Positions 46,880 through 56,957 of a stretch of DNA of 64,000 nt are shown here, in pieces. A model generated the notes under the pieces. The model did not search any database, had not been told where the DNA came from, and was given only the letters and a program-made list of their open reading frames with translations. Source of the DNA: an uncultured Pseudomonadales bacterium (GTDB lineage: Bacteria > Pseudomonadota > Gammaproteobacteria > Pseudomonadales > Azotimanducaceae); assembly GCA_958295875.1 (NCBI GenBank), contig OY282379.1, forward strand, positions 1,736,001-1,800,000, written 5' to 3'. Both the position numbers and the translations under genes were made by a program. How positions within the stretch are numbered: position 1 is the first letter of the stretch; each line of letters opens with the position of its first letter.

Positions 46880-47326
46880 TTGAAAATCATATTGCTCGAG
46901 CGCATCGCCAACCTTGGCAACCTTGGCGACGAAGTGGCCGTGCGCGGCGGCTACGCGCGCAACTACCTCATTCCCCAAGGACGCGCCGTGCGCGCCACGA
47001 AGGACAACCGCGTCTCCTTCGAGGACCAACGGGCAGACCTGCAGGCCGCGGCCGACGCCCGCCGCGACGCCGCCGAGGCGCGGGGCGACCGATTGGCAGA
47101 CTTTGCCGTCACCCTGATGGCGCGCGCCAGCGAAGAGGGCAAGCTCTACGGCTCTGTCGGCACCGTGCAAATCGCCCGCGCCCTCACGGAGCGGGGCATC
47201 GAGGTGTCCAAGGCGGAAGTGCGGATGCCCGAAGGCGTCATCCGCTCGGTTGGCGATTACGAAGTGGAGATTCAACTGCACGCGGATGTCACACGCGCCG
47301 TGACGGTGCATGTGGTGGGAGAATAA
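46880..47326 (+). CDS. rplI: 50S ribosomal protein L9
   Basis: The 148-residue protein binds 23S rRNA domain V. Its N-terminal domain is diagnostic: MKIILLERIANLGNLGDEVA, then VRGGYARNYLIPQGRA. A long connecting helix and the C-terminal domain (LYGSVGTVQIARAL) follow. TTG 46880 is the start. It closes the rpsF-rpsR-rplI operon. Confidence 0.97.
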   Translation: MKIILLERIANLGNLGDEVAVRGGYARNYLIPQGRAVRATKDNRVSFEDQRADLQAAADARRDAAEARGDRLADFAVTLMARASEEGKLYGSVGTVQIARALTERGIEVSKAEVRMPEGVIRSVGDYEVEIQLHADVTRAVTVHVVGE

Positions 47327-47492
47327 CGACGCCTAGGCGCCTTTTCTCGACGGGGTTCCACCACGTCCCCTTGCTTCGTGCCGGCGCGCCCGCGCCGCTG
47401 TCCCGCTACTCCCGCAAGGTGCCGCCAAGTGCGGGCGCCATTGCATGCACGCCTTACTCAGTGCGGTATCCACAACCTAGGATGCGCCTTCA

Positions 47493-48911
47493 ATGCAGCG
47501 GCTGAGACCGTCCGTGCCCCAAGCAGATACCCAAGCCTCTTCACCCACCCGGCTCAAGGTGCCGCCCCACTCCATCGAGGCGGAGCAAGCCGTGCTCGGT
47601 GGCCTCATGCTGGACAACGGCAAGTGGGACGCCATTGCAGACCGGGTGAGCGAAAACGATTTCTACCGTGCCAACCACCGCGTGCTGTTCCGCGTGATCG
47701 GAGAGCTCGCCAACGATACGCAGCCGTTGGATGCCGTCACCTTGGGGGAGGCGTTGCTGGCGCGTGGCTTGGTGGAGCAAAGCGGCGGGCTGCCCTACCT
47801 TGCGGAGTTGGTGGAGGCCACCCCGGCGGCCAGCAACGTCGCCGCCTATGCGGACATCGTGCGCGAGCGCTCGATCCTGCGCCAGCTCATCGTCGCCGCC
47901 AACGACATCGCCGAATCCGCCTACGCCCCGGACGGGCGCCCCAGCGGAGACTTGCTGTCCCTTGCCGAACAGTCGGTGTTCCGCATCTCGGACGAGCGCC
48001 TGCAGGGTGCTGGCCCGCAGCCCGTGACGCCGCTGTTGACAGGGGCGAAGGCGCACATTGAGGCGCTGCAGCGCGACGGCAACCCCACCCCCGGCGTGTC
48101 GACCGGGTTTAGCGACCTGGACGAAAAGACCGCGGGGTTCCAGAACTCAGACCTCATCGTCATCGCGGGGCGACCATCCATGGGCAAGACGGCGCTTGCG
48201 GTGAACATCGCCGAGCACGCCGTGTTGGAAAACCAAGGCGATGGCGGCGCGGTGCTGGTGTTCTCCCTCGAGCAATCGGCGGAGCAACTCGCCGTGCGGC
48301 TGCTTTCCGCGGTGGGCAGCATCGACCAAGGACGCATGCGCAACGGCCAAATGCATGACGACGATTGGCCCCGCTTCGACAGCGCATTGAACCTGCTGCG
48401 CGACAAGCCGCTCTACATCGACGACACGCCGGCGCTCACCGCCCTCGACATTCTGGTGCGGGCGCGACGGGTGCGGCGTGAAACCCCAACCCGGTGCCTG
48501 AAGCTCATCGTGGTGGACTACATGCAGCTCATGCGCCCGACCGAAAAGGCCGAATCCCGCGCCCGTGAACTCTCTGAGATTTCCGGCCGCCTGAAGGCCA
48601 TCGCCAAGGAGATGGGGTGCCCCTTGGTGGCGCTGTCGCAGCTGAACCGCGCCCCCGAGAACCGCGACAACAAACGCCCGCGCATGTCGGACCTGCGCGA
48701 ATCCGGGGCCATCGAGCAGGATGCAGACCTCATCCTGTTCATCTACCGCGACGAGGTGTACGACGAGAACACCGAAGACAAGTTTGCGGAGCTCAACATC
48801 GCCAAGCAGCGCAACGGCCCCACCGGCATGGTCAAACTCACGTTTCGGGGCCACCTCACGAAGTTCGAGCCGTACATCCCAGACCGCTATCCGGACTATC
48901 CAGAAAGCTGA
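47493..48911 (+). CDS. dnaB: Replicative DNA helicase DnaB
   Basis: The 472-residue hexameric helicase unwinds DNA at the fork. The N-terminal domain opens with PPHSIEAEQAVLGGLMLD. The RecA-like domain has Walker A IAGRPSMGKTALAVN, Walker B LIVVDYMQLM, and the arginine-finger region near DLRESGAIEQDADLILFIYR. No intein or insertion is visible. It overlaps radA by one base (TGATG). Confidence 0.97.
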   Translation: MQRLRPSVPQADTQASSPTRLKVPPHSIEAEQAVLGGLMLDNGKWDAIADRVSENDFYRANHRVLFRVIGELANDTQPLDAVTLGEALLARGLVEQSGGLPYLAELVEATPAASNVAAYADIVRERSILRQLIVAANDIAESAYAPDGRPSGDLLSLAEQSVFRISDERLQGAGPQPVTPLLTGAKAHIEALQRDGNPTPGVSTGFSDLDEKTAGFQNSDLIVIAGRPSMGKTALAVNIAEHAVLENQGDGGAVLVFSLEQSAEQLAVRLLSAVGSIDQGRMRNGQMHDDDWPRFDSALNLLRDKPLYIDDTPALTALDILVRARRVRRETPTRCLKLIVVDYMQLMRPTEKAESRARELSEISGRLKAIAKEMGCPLVALSQLNRAPENRDNKRPRMSDLRESGAIEQDADLILFIYRDEVYDENTEDKFAELNIAKQRNGPTGMVKLTFRGHLTKFEPYIPDRYPDYPES

Positions 48912-50275
48912 TGGCGGCCGCCAAGCCGAAGGCTGCTTACGTTTGCGCGGAGTGTGGCGTCGAACACGCCAAGTGGCAGGGGCAGTGCGCGGCTTGCGGG
49001 CGGTGGGATGCGGTGCGGGAGGTGGCCATCGATCCCGCGCGGCAGTCCGGCGGCTATGCCGGCGCCGCGCCGCAGGTCACCCGGTTGCGGGAAGTGGAAG
49101 CGGCTGCGCGCGAGTGGCTGCCAACCGGCATGGCGGAGCTGGACCGAGTGCTCGGCGGCGGCTTAGCGCCCGGTGCCGTGGTGTTGATGGGGGGAGACCC
49201 CGGCGCCGGCAAGAGCACCTTGCTGCTGCAGGTGGCGGCGGCGCTGTCCGGCCGGGTGACGGTGTTGTACGTCACCGGCGAGGAATCCTTGGAGCAGATC
49301 GCGGAGCGTGCGCGGCGTCTGCAACTGCCGTTGGATGACCTCTTGGCCGCTGCCGAGACCCGCGTCGAGGCAGTGGCGGCGCTCATCGCCGAGCATCGGC
49401 CACGCGTCGTCATCGTCGATTCCATACAGGTGATGCAGGTTGCGGCGTCGACCAGCGCGCCGGGCAGCGTCACCCAAGTGCGCGAGTCCGCGGCGGCGCT
49501 CACGCGCATCGCCAAGCAAACGCAGACCGCGGTGGTCCTCGTCGGCCACGTCACCAAGGAAGGCGGCCTCGCCGGCCCCAAGGTGCTTGAGCACATGATC
49601 GATTGCTTCGTCATGCTCGACAGCCCCGCCGGCACCCGTTTCAGGACGTTGCGTGGCCACAAGAACCGCTTCGGCCCGGTGAACGAACTCGGCGTCTTCG
49701 CCATGACCGAGGGCGGCATCAAGGAAGTTGCCAACCCCTCGGCCATCTTCTTGCAGCGCCCGGAGGAAATGTCGCCGGGCAGCGTCGTGACGGTCACTTG
49801 GGAAGGCACGCGGCCGCTGTTGGTGGAGCTGCAGGCCTTGGTGGACGACGCCCAGGGCGGCTACGGCAAACGGTTGGCCGTTGGTTTGGACCCGCAGCGT
49901 TTAGGCATGCATCTCGCCGCGCTGCATCGGCACTGTGGGCTGTCGCTGGCGGATCAGGATGTCTTTGCCAACGTGGTCGGCGGCGTTCGCATCATGGAAA
50001 CCGGCGCGGACATGGCGTTGGTGGCCGCGGTGCTGTCGAGCTTTCGCAATCGGCCGCTGCCGCGGGATTTGGTGTGCTTTGGCGAGATTGGCCTCACCGG
50101 CGAGGTGCGGCCGGTGCCGAATGGCCAAGAACGGTTGCGCGAGGCGCAGAAGCACGGTTTCACGCTGGCCATCGCGCCGCGCGCGAACTTGCCGCGCCGG
50201 CCCATTGGCGGCATTGAGGCGCATGGCGTCACAACCTTGAGCCAAACCTTGGAGGCGCTGAGCGGCTTGGGCTGA
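48911..50275 (+). CDS. radA: DNA repair protein RadA
   Basis: The 454-residue RecA-related ATPase/helicase processes recombination intermediates. It shows the N-terminal four-cysteine zinc finger (CAECGVEHAKWQGQCAACG), Walker A GGDPGAGKSTLLLQ, the RadA-specific HKNRFGPVNELG motif and a C-terminal Lon-like domain (ETGADMALVAAVLSSF). In many relatives alr follows dnaB; here radA does, with overlapping stop and start. Confidence 0.95.
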   Translation: MAAAKPKAAYVCAECGVEHAKWQGQCAACGRWDAVREVAIDPARQSGGYAGAAPQVTRLREVEAAAREWLPTGMAELDRVLGGGLAPGAVVLMGGDPGAGKSTLLLQVAAALSGRVTVLYVTGEESLEQIAERARRLQLPLDDLLAAAETRVEAVAALIAEHRPRVVIVDSIQVMQVAASTSAPGSVTQVRESAAALTRIAKQTQTAVVLVGHVTKEGGLAGPKVLEHMIDCFVMLDSPAGTRFRTLRGHKNRFGPVNELGVFAMTEGGIKEVANPSAIFLQRPEEMSPGSVVTVTWEGTRPLLVELQALVDDAQGGYGKRLAVGLDPQRLGMHLAALHRHCGLSLADQDVFANVVGGVRIMETGADMALVAAVLSSFRNRPLPRDLVCFGEIGLTGEVRPVPNGQERLREAQKHGFTLAIAPRANLPRRPIGGIEAHGVTTLSQTLEALSGLG

Positions 50276-50402
50276 CGCCGGCTCTTCCCGTCCCCTTTCC
50301 GTCTCTCCCGCCCCTTCCCGTCCTCCCCCGCCGCCGCAGCGGGTACGCGAACCCCGCCTTGCTGTAGGATGATGGCCATTCTTTCTGTGCGAGAACGCTG
50401 CA

Positions 50403-51101
50403 GTGGGCAAGTGGTCTCTCGCCGCCATCGGGTTGCTCTTCCTCGCCGCGGCCAGCGCCGGCGCGAACCCTTGTGCGCGCGCGCATTGCATCGCGGGCAC
50501 GGTGGTGGGCATCGTGGACGGCGACACCGTGACGCTGTTGGTGCAGGATGCCGGTGCACAGCGCGAACAACGTGTGCGCCTCACCGACATCGACACGCCG
50601 GAACGCGCCCAGCCTTGGGGCACCCGCGCTCGCCAAGCGCTTGCGAACAAGGTGTTTCGCCGCCAAGTGCAAGTCGCCTCCCGCGGTCAGGACCGCTACG
50701 GCCGCTTGCTAGGGCGCATTTACCTCGGCGGGCGGGACATCAATCGAGAGATGGTGCGTGAAGGCCATGCTTGGGTGTATCGACAATACTCTTCGGACAT
50801 TTGGCTGCTGCGGGACGAGCAGGCGGCCCAGCAACGCAGGATGGGCCTGTGGTCGCTGCCGGCAGCGCAGCGCGTGTCGCCTTGGGAGTGGCGGCGTGGC
50901 GCCCGCAGCCCGAAACCGCGTCGGGTGGCTGCGACGCCGGCGGTGCGGGGTGCGTTCACCTGCGGCGCCAAGCGCTTCTGCCGCGAAATGGCTTCGTGTG
51001 ACGAAGCGCGATTTCACCAAACGCGGTGCGGCGTCACGACCTTGGATGGCGACGGCGACGGGATGCCGTGCGAGCAGCTATGCCGCGACGCGAGGCGGTA
51101 G
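50403..51101 (+). CDS. Exported thermonuclease with Excalibur domain
   Basis: The 232-residue protein has a signal peptide (to about residue 21) and a staphylococcal-nuclease domain. Catalytic positions appear as VDGDTVTLL, VRLTDIDTPER and QDRYGRLLGRI. After a basic linker, an Excalibur calcium-binding motif follows: a short Cys-containing domain ending DGDGDGMPCEQLC. It probably degrades DNA or RNA outside the cytoplasm in a calcium-dependent way. Start is GTG 50403. Confidence 0.9.
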   Translation: MGKWSLAAIGLLFLAAASAGANPCARAHCIAGTVVGIVDGDTVTLLVQDAGAQREQRVRLTDIDTPERAQPWGTRARQALANKVFRRQVQVASRGQDRYGRLLGRIYLGGRDINREMVREGHAWVYRQYSSDIWLLRDEQAAQQRRMGLWSLPAAQRVSPWEWRRGARSPKPRRVAATPAVRGAFTCGAKRFCREMASCDEARFHQTRCGVTTLDGDGDGMPCEQLCRDARR

Positions 51102-51164
51102 GGCGGGCTTTCAGCGCGGCGTTCTCTCACCGCCGCATCGGCCCTTCCGCTTAAGCCCCGCCTC

Positions 51165-52028
51165 TCACTCGGCCTGCATCCACGCCGGCAGCTCCACCAA
51201 GTCTGCGATGGCGGCCGCGATGGGGCTGTTCGCCACATCTCCCACTACCGACATGGTGGTGGTGAGGCCGCCATCCACCACAAAGGCTTGGCCAGTCACA
51301 AAGGCCGATTCGTCGCTTGCCAAGAAGAGCGCCATGTTGGCGATGTCGAAGCCTTCCCCGGCGCGCGGAATGGGCTGCAGGTTGCGGAAACCGGGCCGCA
51401 GAGCCTCTTCCACCGAGACATTCGAGCCGGCCTTGGGCTGCTGCCCGAACAGAAAGATCGGCGTCACGATGACGCCTGGGCAGATGGCGTTCACGCGGAT
51501 ATGGTGTGGCGCCAGTTCAACGGCCACCGCGCGGGTGAGCCCCATCACGCCCGCCTTCAGGGCGCTGTAAACCGGCGCTCCAGAACTGCCGCGCAGGCCG
51601 GCAATGCTGGCCGTGGACACGATGCTGCCCCCGCCTTGCTCTTTCATGATCGGCGCGGCGTGCTTCATGCCGAGGATCGGCCCGGTGAGCAGGCATGCCA
51701 CGGTGCTCGCGTAGGGCGCGCCCATGTCCGTCTGATCGATGGGGCCAGCCACGCCGCCGAAACCGGCGTTGTTGAAGATGCAGTCCAGGCGCCCGTGCGC
51801 CTCGACAGCGAGGTCGATCATCGCCTTCACGTCTGCCTCGATGCCGACATCCGTGCGGATGAACGTTGCCGCCGCGCCGAGCTCTTGGGCGATGGCCTCA
51901 CCCTTTTCAACTTGCAGGTCGCCAATGACGACCTTGGCGCCTTCCGCCACGAAACGCCGCGCCGTCGCGGCGCCCATGCCGCTCGCGCCGCCGGTGATGA
52001 CGACCACCTTGCCGTCGAGCCTTGCCAT
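51165..52028 (-). CDS. Short-chain dehydrogenase/reductase
   Basis: The 287-residue product is a classical SDR: TGGASGMGAATARRF, NNAGFGG, catalytic Ser in STASIAG, YSALKAG, and the PG motif NAICPGVIVTPIF. It resembles enzymes acting on secondary alcohols such as cyclohexanol or steroid-like substrates. It lies downstream of nuoN on the same strand, 45 bp away, but its role is unrelated to complex I as far as can be seen. Confidence 0.91.
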   Translation of the reverse strand: MARLDGKVVVITGGASGMGAATARRFVAEGAKVVIGDLQVEKGEAIAQELGAAATFIRTDVGIEADVKAMIDLAVEAHGRLDCIFNNAGFGGVAGPIDQTDMGAPYASTVACLLTGPILGMKHAAPIMKEQGGGSIVSTASIAGLRGSSGAPVYSALKAGVMGLTRAVAVELAPHHIRVNAICPGVIVTPIFLFGQQPKAGSNVSVEEALRPGFRNLQPIPRAGEGFDIANMALFLASDESAFVTGQAFVVDGGLTTTMSVVGDVANSPIAAAIADLVELPAWMQAE

Positions 52029-52073
52029 GTGCTTCTCCCCTGTGCCGCGGGCCGCGGGCCGCCTCGGGGCAGT

Positions 52074-53549
52074 TTACCCGCCGAACGCCTGTGCCGCGGC
52101 GCGGGCGATGTCGATGATGGGCGTGGGATAGATGCCGAAGACGACGATGCCGGCGCCCAAGGCGACGACCACTGCCGCGGCTTCCCAAGCGCCGGCCCGC
52201 TCGGTGGCGGCCGGCGCGGCTTCACGCGCTTCTCCCACATCCTCCGCGGCCGGCGTCTTGGTCATGGTGAAGATGATGCGCAGGTAGTAATAGACGCCGA
52301 TGGCGCTGCCGATGACCAGCGCCCACACCAGTGTCCAGAGTTCGCCTTCGGCGCCGGCGGCGAACAGGTAGAACTTGGCGATGAAGCCGATGGTGAGCGG
52401 GATGCCGGCGAGGGACAAGGCCGCTGCGGAGAGCGTTGCGGCGAGCAAGGGGCGTTGCCAGAACAGCCCTTCGTAGGCTTCCAAGCGTTCCGCATCCTCG
52501 CCGCCGGCTTCGCTCGACAGCACGGTCATCACGCCGAAGGCGGCGAGCGTCATCAGGAAGTAGCCGGCGAGATACACCATCCCCGTTTCCAGCGCCATCG
52601 GCGCGCCGGAGATGGATGCCGCGAGCACCACGGCGATGAGCAGGTAGCCGATGTGGGCGATGGAGGAGTACGCCAAGATGCGCTTCAAGTTGTCTTGCAG
52701 CAGGGCAAGCAAATTGCCGACCACCATCGAGACGACGGCGATGATGACGACGCCGAGCACCAGCGGCGCCGCGCCCAAAGCGCCCGTTTCCACCACATAG
52801 CGCAGCAGCAGGGCCACCACGGCGCCCTTGGAAACGGTTGCCACGAAGCCCGTCACCGGGGCCGGTGCGCCTTGGTAGACGTCCGGCGTCCACATGTGGA
52901 ACGGCACCAGGGAGAGCTTGAAGGCGACGCCGGCGAGAATCATTGCTTGGCCGGCCACGGCCAGCAGGCTGCCGGCCGAGAACGCGGCTTCAAAGGCCAT
53001 CGACCCGGTGGCGGCGTAGGCCAAGGCCATGCCGAACAGCTGTGTCGTGGAGGCGACGCCGGACAGCACAAGGTATTTGAGTGCCGCCTCAAGGGGCGCT
53101 TGGCCTTCCTCTGGGTAGGCGATCATCGCGTACAGCGAGATGGACAACACCTCCAGCCCCAACACAAAGGCGGCGAAGTGGGTGGCGCTCGCCATTGCCA
53201 TGGCGCCCAACGTCGCTGTCAGCAGCAGAACGTAGAACTCCTCCCGGTGCGCCAACGTGATGCGTCGTTCCAAGTAGCGATAGCCGAGCAACGCGGAGGC
53301 GATGGCGGCCATGACGAAGAGCGCGTTGAAGAAGTTGGCGTAGGCGTCGATGGCGAGAAGGCCGTCGATGACCCGGGCGCCGGCGGCATTGGAGGCCGGC
53401 AGCGCGAACAGCGTTGCGACGAGGGTGGCGAGTGTCACCGCCAGCGCCAGCACATGGCTGCGCACGAAGGAAATTGCGAGCAGCAAAGCCAAGGTGCCGC
53501 CGATGAGCACCAAGTGCGGCGCGAGGGCCTGCAGGTCTGCGCCGGTCAT
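52074..53549 (-). CDS. nuoN: NADH-quinone oxidoreductase subunit N
   Basis: This 491-residue antiporter-like membrane subunit of complex I has about 14 transmembrane helices and contributes to proton pumping. It includes the pump-module motif with HMWTPDVYQGAPAPVTGF and LLALLQDNLKRILAYSSIAH. The ATG at 53549 (MTGADLQALAPHLVL) is preferred over an upstream frame with non-hydrophobic sequence. It is the last nuo gene. Confidence 0.95.
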   Translation of the reverse strand: MTGADLQALAPHLVLIGGTLALLLAISFVRSHVLALAVTLATLVATLFALPASNAAGARVIDGLLAIDAYANFFNALFVMAAIASALLGYRYLERRITLAHREEFYVLLLTATLGAMAMASATHFAAFVLGLEVLSISLYAMIAYPEEGQAPLEAALKYLVLSGVASTTQLFGMALAYAATGSMAFEAAFSAGSLLAVAGQAMILAGVAFKLSLVPFHMWTPDVYQGAPAPVTGFVATVSKGAVVALLLRYVVETGALGAAPLVLGVVIIAVVSMVVGNLLALLQDNLKRILAYSSIAHIGYLLIAVVLAASISGAPMALETGMVYLAGYFLMTLAAFGVMTVLSSEAGGEDAERLEAYEGLFWQRPLLAATLSAAALSLAGIPLTIGFIAKFYLFAAGAEGELWTLVWALVIGSAIGVYYYLRIIFTMTKTPAAEDVGEAREAAPAATERAGAWEAAAVVVALGAGIVVFGIYPTPIIDIARAAAQAFGG

Positions 53550-53604
53550 GCGTTGCGCCCCGTTGGCCGGCCCGTGCCGGCCGGTGCTTGCGTCATGCCC
53601 ATCG

Positions 53605-55083
53605 TCACGGCGTGATCCACAGTGTCTCGATGACGGGCGCCGACAAGTCCAACAGCGGCTGCGGGTAGACGCCAATCCAGATCAGCGCTGCCATCATCAG
53701 CGTCATCACCGTCATTTCGCGCAACCCAAAGTCGCGCATGGCGGGCACATCTGGATTCGGCTCGCCTTGGAATGCGCGCTGCAGCAGCACAAGGCCATAC
53801 ACCGCGGCCACCACCACGCCCAAGGCGGCAGCCACCGTGAGCGGCACATTGGCTTGGAAGGCGCCGAGCAACACCAGGAACTCGCCGATGAAGTTGCCGA
53901 GCCCCGGCATCCCCACCGAGGCGACGACAAAGAACATCGTCATCACGCCCATGCGCGGCGCCCGCATCCAGAGGCCGCCCATGTCGGACATCTCCCGGGT
54001 GTGCAGCCGCTCCTGCAGGGCGCCCGCCATCATGAACAGGGCCGCGGTGGAGAAGCCATGCGCGATCATGGTGACGACGGCGCCCTGCATGCCGAGCGGG
54101 TTCATCCCGGCTGCGCCGTCGCCGGCGTCCAAGAACGCGAAGGCGCCGAGCAGCACGAAGCCCATGTGGGCGACGGAGCTATACGCCACCAGCCGCTTGA
54201 AGTCTGACTGGCTGTAGGCCATGTAGCCGCCGTAGAGGATGCTCAAGGCACCGAGGAACATCGCCCAATTGGCGAACTGCGCCGAGGCGTCCGGAAACAG
54301 CGGGATGACGAAGCGGATGAGGCCGTAGGCGCCCGTCTTCAGCAGGATGCCGGCGAGGATGACGCTGCCGGCGGTGGGCGCTTGGGTGTGGGCGTCTGGC
54401 AGCCAAGTGTGGAACGGCACGCCGGGCAGCTTCACCACGAAGGCCACGAAGAAGCCGAGCATCAGGTAGAAGGCCACGTCCGGCGCGAGCTCCGCGCCCA
54501 ACAGGTCGTTGTAGTTGAAAGTGATGCTGCCGGTGTTCGCGTAGTTGAAATAGACGAGCGCCAAGATCGCGAACAGCATCAACAGGCCGCTGATTTGCGT
54601 GAACAGAAAGAACTTCATCGCGGCGAAGGCCTTGTTCTCGTGCCCCCAGATGGCGATGAGGAAGTACATGGGAATGAGCATCACTTCCCAGAAGAAGAAG
54701 AACAGGAACAAATCCAGCGCGGTGAACACGCCGACGACGCCGGCCATCACCCACAGGACATTGAACTGAAAGAAGCCGGTGCGCCGCTTGGTCTCTGTCC
54801 ATGAAGAGACGACGGCCACTGCGCCGAGGAACAGCGTCAGCGCCGTGAGCATGAGTGACAGCCCGTCCATGCTCAGGATGACGTGGATGCCGAAGCGCGG
54901 AATCCACTCGATGTATTGGTTCGCGTAGGCGTAGCCCCCCGCCCAAGCGTTCGCCACATAGGCGCCGGCGGCGATGAAGGCGATGAGCCCCACCCATCGC
55001 GGCGCGTTGGGGTTGATGCGCTCCGCAGCCCAAGCCACGCCGCCGGCGATGAGCAGGAACAGGATGAGGCCGAGGATGTTCAC
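53605..55083 (-). CDS. nuoM: NADH-quinone oxidoreductase subunit M
   Basis: The 492-residue antiporter-like subunit has about 14 helices, with the conserved Glu and Lys segments in KLPGVPFHTWLPDAHTQAP and DFKRLVAYSSVAHMGFVLLG. It starts at a GTG that overlaps the nuoL stop (GTGA), a sign of translational coupling. Confidence 0.95.
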   Translation of the reverse strand: MNILGLILFLLIAGGVAWAAERINPNAPRWVGLIAFIAAGAYVANAWAGGYAYANQYIEWIPRFGIHVILSMDGLSLMLTALTLFLGAVAVVSSWTETKRRTGFFQFNVLWVMAGVVGVFTALDLFLFFFFWEVMLIPMYFLIAIWGHENKAFAAMKFFLFTQISGLLMLFAILALVYFNYANTGSITFNYNDLLGAELAPDVAFYLMLGFFVAFVVKLPGVPFHTWLPDAHTQAPTAGSVILAGILLKTGAYGLIRFVIPLFPDASAQFANWAMFLGALSILYGGYMAYSQSDFKRLVAYSSVAHMGFVLLGAFAFLDAGDGAAGMNPLGMQGAVVTMIAHGFSTAALFMMAGALQERLHTREMSDMGGLWMRAPRMGVMTMFFVVASVGMPGLGNFIGEFLVLLGAFQANVPLTVAAALGVVVAAVYGLVLLQRAFQGEPNPDVPAMRDFGLREMTVMTLMMAALIWIGVYPQPLLDLSAPVIETLWITP

Positions 55084-56939
55084 AGCGCGTCGAGCACGAT
55101 CAGGAAGGCGACCAGCAGGCCGATGGCCATGTTCGCGGCGTACCAACGCAGGCGCCCGCTCTGGGTGAGCGCGATCACATAGTGCAGACCGCGCGTGACC
55201 GCCGCGATGATGCGATAAGCGAAGTCCACCGCGTCGGCCTTGTTGAGGTGCGCGACGGCGATGAAGGGCTTGACGAACACCCGGTCGTACACCCAGTCGA
55301 AGCCCCAGCCGCTGAACCAGAACCTGCGCGTCGCATCACCGAACCGCGACGCCGCCAAACCGTCCACGTTGATGCGCCGGTTGTGGAACAGCAGCCAGCC
55401 CAAGGCGATGCCGAGGAACGGCGCTGCCATCGTCGCGAGGGCCACGGCGCTGGTGTGGTCGGCTTCGCCGAGCCCGCCGTCCGGCAGCACCGCGGCCACC
55501 GGCGCCAGCCCGAACCAACCGCCGCCGATGGCGAGCAGGCAGAGCACCGCCAGCGTCCCCCACATGTTGATGCGCGAGTGGTCATGCGGCTCGATGCCCG
55601 TTTTGCCGAAGAACGTGATGACCATCATGCGCGTCGTGTAGAGGGCGGTCAGAAACGCGGCGAACGCGGCGCCGCCCCAGAACAGCCAGCCGGCGGGCGC
55701 GAAATCGAAGCTCGCAAGCACGATGGCGTCCTTGCTGTAGAACCCAGAGGTGAATGGCAGCGCGGCCAGCGCGATGGAGCCGATCAACATGCTGGCGAAT
55801 GGAATGGGCAGTTTGCGCCACAGGCCGCCCATCTTGAACATGTCCTGCTCGTGGTGCAGCGCCAGAATCACCGAGCCAGACGCCAAGAACAGCAACGCCT
55901 TGAAGAAGGCATGGGTCATCAGGTGGAAGATGGCTGCCGACCATGCGCCGACGCCCAACGCCAGGAACATGTAGCCGATCTGGCTCATCGTCGAATACGC
56001 CAGCACCCGCTTGATGTCCCGTTGCGTCAAAGCCGTGAAGGACGCGATGAGCAGCGTTGCGAGGCCGACGCTGGCCACCGCCAATTGCGCCGTCGGCGAC
56101 AGCAGGAACAGCTCATGGGTGCGCGCGATGAGATAGACGCCGGCCGTCACCATCGTCGCCGCGTGGATGAGCGCGGACACCGGCGTCGGGCCGGCCATGG
56201 CGTCTGGCAGCCACGTTTGCAACGGCAGCTGGGCGGATTTGCCCACCGCGCCGCCGAGCAGCAGGAGCGCGATGAGGGTTGCCATGGTGGAGCCTTCCGG
56301 CCACAGCTCGCGTGCGCCCGCCATCGACGCCTGCACCTCGATGCTGCCCACTTCCCGGAACAGGAGGAAAAGGCCGAGCAGCATGGCGGTGTCGCCGACG
56401 CGGGTGACGACGAATGCCTTGCGCGCGGCGTAGCCATTCTCTGGCTGCGCATGGAAGAAGCCGATGAGCAGATAGCTGCAGAGGCCCACGCCTTCCCAAC
56501 CCAAGAACAACACGAGCAGGTTGTCGCCAAGCACCAGCATCAGCATGGCGAAGACGAACAGGTTCATGTACGCGAAGAAGCGGCTGTAGCCGCCTTCGCC
56601 CCACATGTAGCCGGTGGCGTAGAGGTGAATGAGGAACCCGACGCCGGTGATGACGCCCATCATCACCAGCGACAGCCCATCCAAGTACAGGCGAATGCTC
56701 GGCGTGAAGCCGTCGACGTCCATCCAAGTCCACAGCAAGTACCACTGCGGCTCGGCGCCTTGGGCGTAGAAATCCATGCCCACCACGAGCGCCACCAGCG
56801 CGGCGAGCCCCACCGACCCAGCGCCGACGATGCCGGAGAACCATTTCAGGGGCCGCGCTTCGGAAACGAAGAGGCCGGCGACGAACAGGGCAAGGAAGCC
56901 CAGCAACGGCAGCGTCGGCACCAGCCAAAGGAGATCCAT
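55080..56939 (-). CDS. nuoL: NADH-quinone oxidoreductase subunit L
   Basis: This 619-residue subunit is the largest antiporter-like protein of complex I. It carries SAQLPLQTWLPDAMAGPTPV, RDIKRVLAYSTMSQIGYM and the C-terminal lateral helix region expected of NuoL. Length matches the family (about 610-620). It starts 18 bp after nuoK. Confidence 0.96.
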   Translation of the reverse strand: MDLLWLVPTLPLLGFLALFVAGLFVSEARPLKWFSGIVGAGSVGLAALVALVVGMDFYAQGAEPQWYLLWTWMDVDGFTPSIRLYLDGLSLVMMGVITGVGFLIHLYATGYMWGEGGYSRFFAYMNLFVFAMLMLVLGDNLLVLFLGWEGVGLCSYLLIGFFHAQPENGYAARKAFVVTRVGDTAMLLGLFLLFREVGSIEVQASMAGARELWPEGSTMATLIALLLLGGAVGKSAQLPLQTWLPDAMAGPTPVSALIHAATMVTAGVYLIARTHELFLLSPTAQLAVASVGLATLLIASFTALTQRDIKRVLAYSTMSQIGYMFLALGVGAWSAAIFHLMTHAFFKALLFLASGSVILALHHEQDMFKMGGLWRKLPIPFASMLIGSIALAALPFTSGFYSKDAIVLASFDFAPAGWLFWGGAAFAAFLTALYTTRMMVITFFGKTGIEPHDHSRINMWGTLAVLCLLAIGGGWFGLAPVAAVLPDGGLGEADHTSAVALATMAAPFLGIALGWLLFHNRRINVDGLAASRFGDATRRFWFSGWGFDWVYDRVFVKPFIAVAHLNKADAVDFAYRIIAAVTRGLHYVIALTQSGRLRWYAANMAIGLLVAFLIVLDAL

Positions 56940-56957
56940 GCGGCCCCGCTCCGGCCG

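Noticed and set aside
51288..53615. Long plus-strand frame antisense to the SDR and nuoN
   Set aside because: High-GC shadow with His/Arg/Gly-rich composition; the minus strand encodes real proteins.
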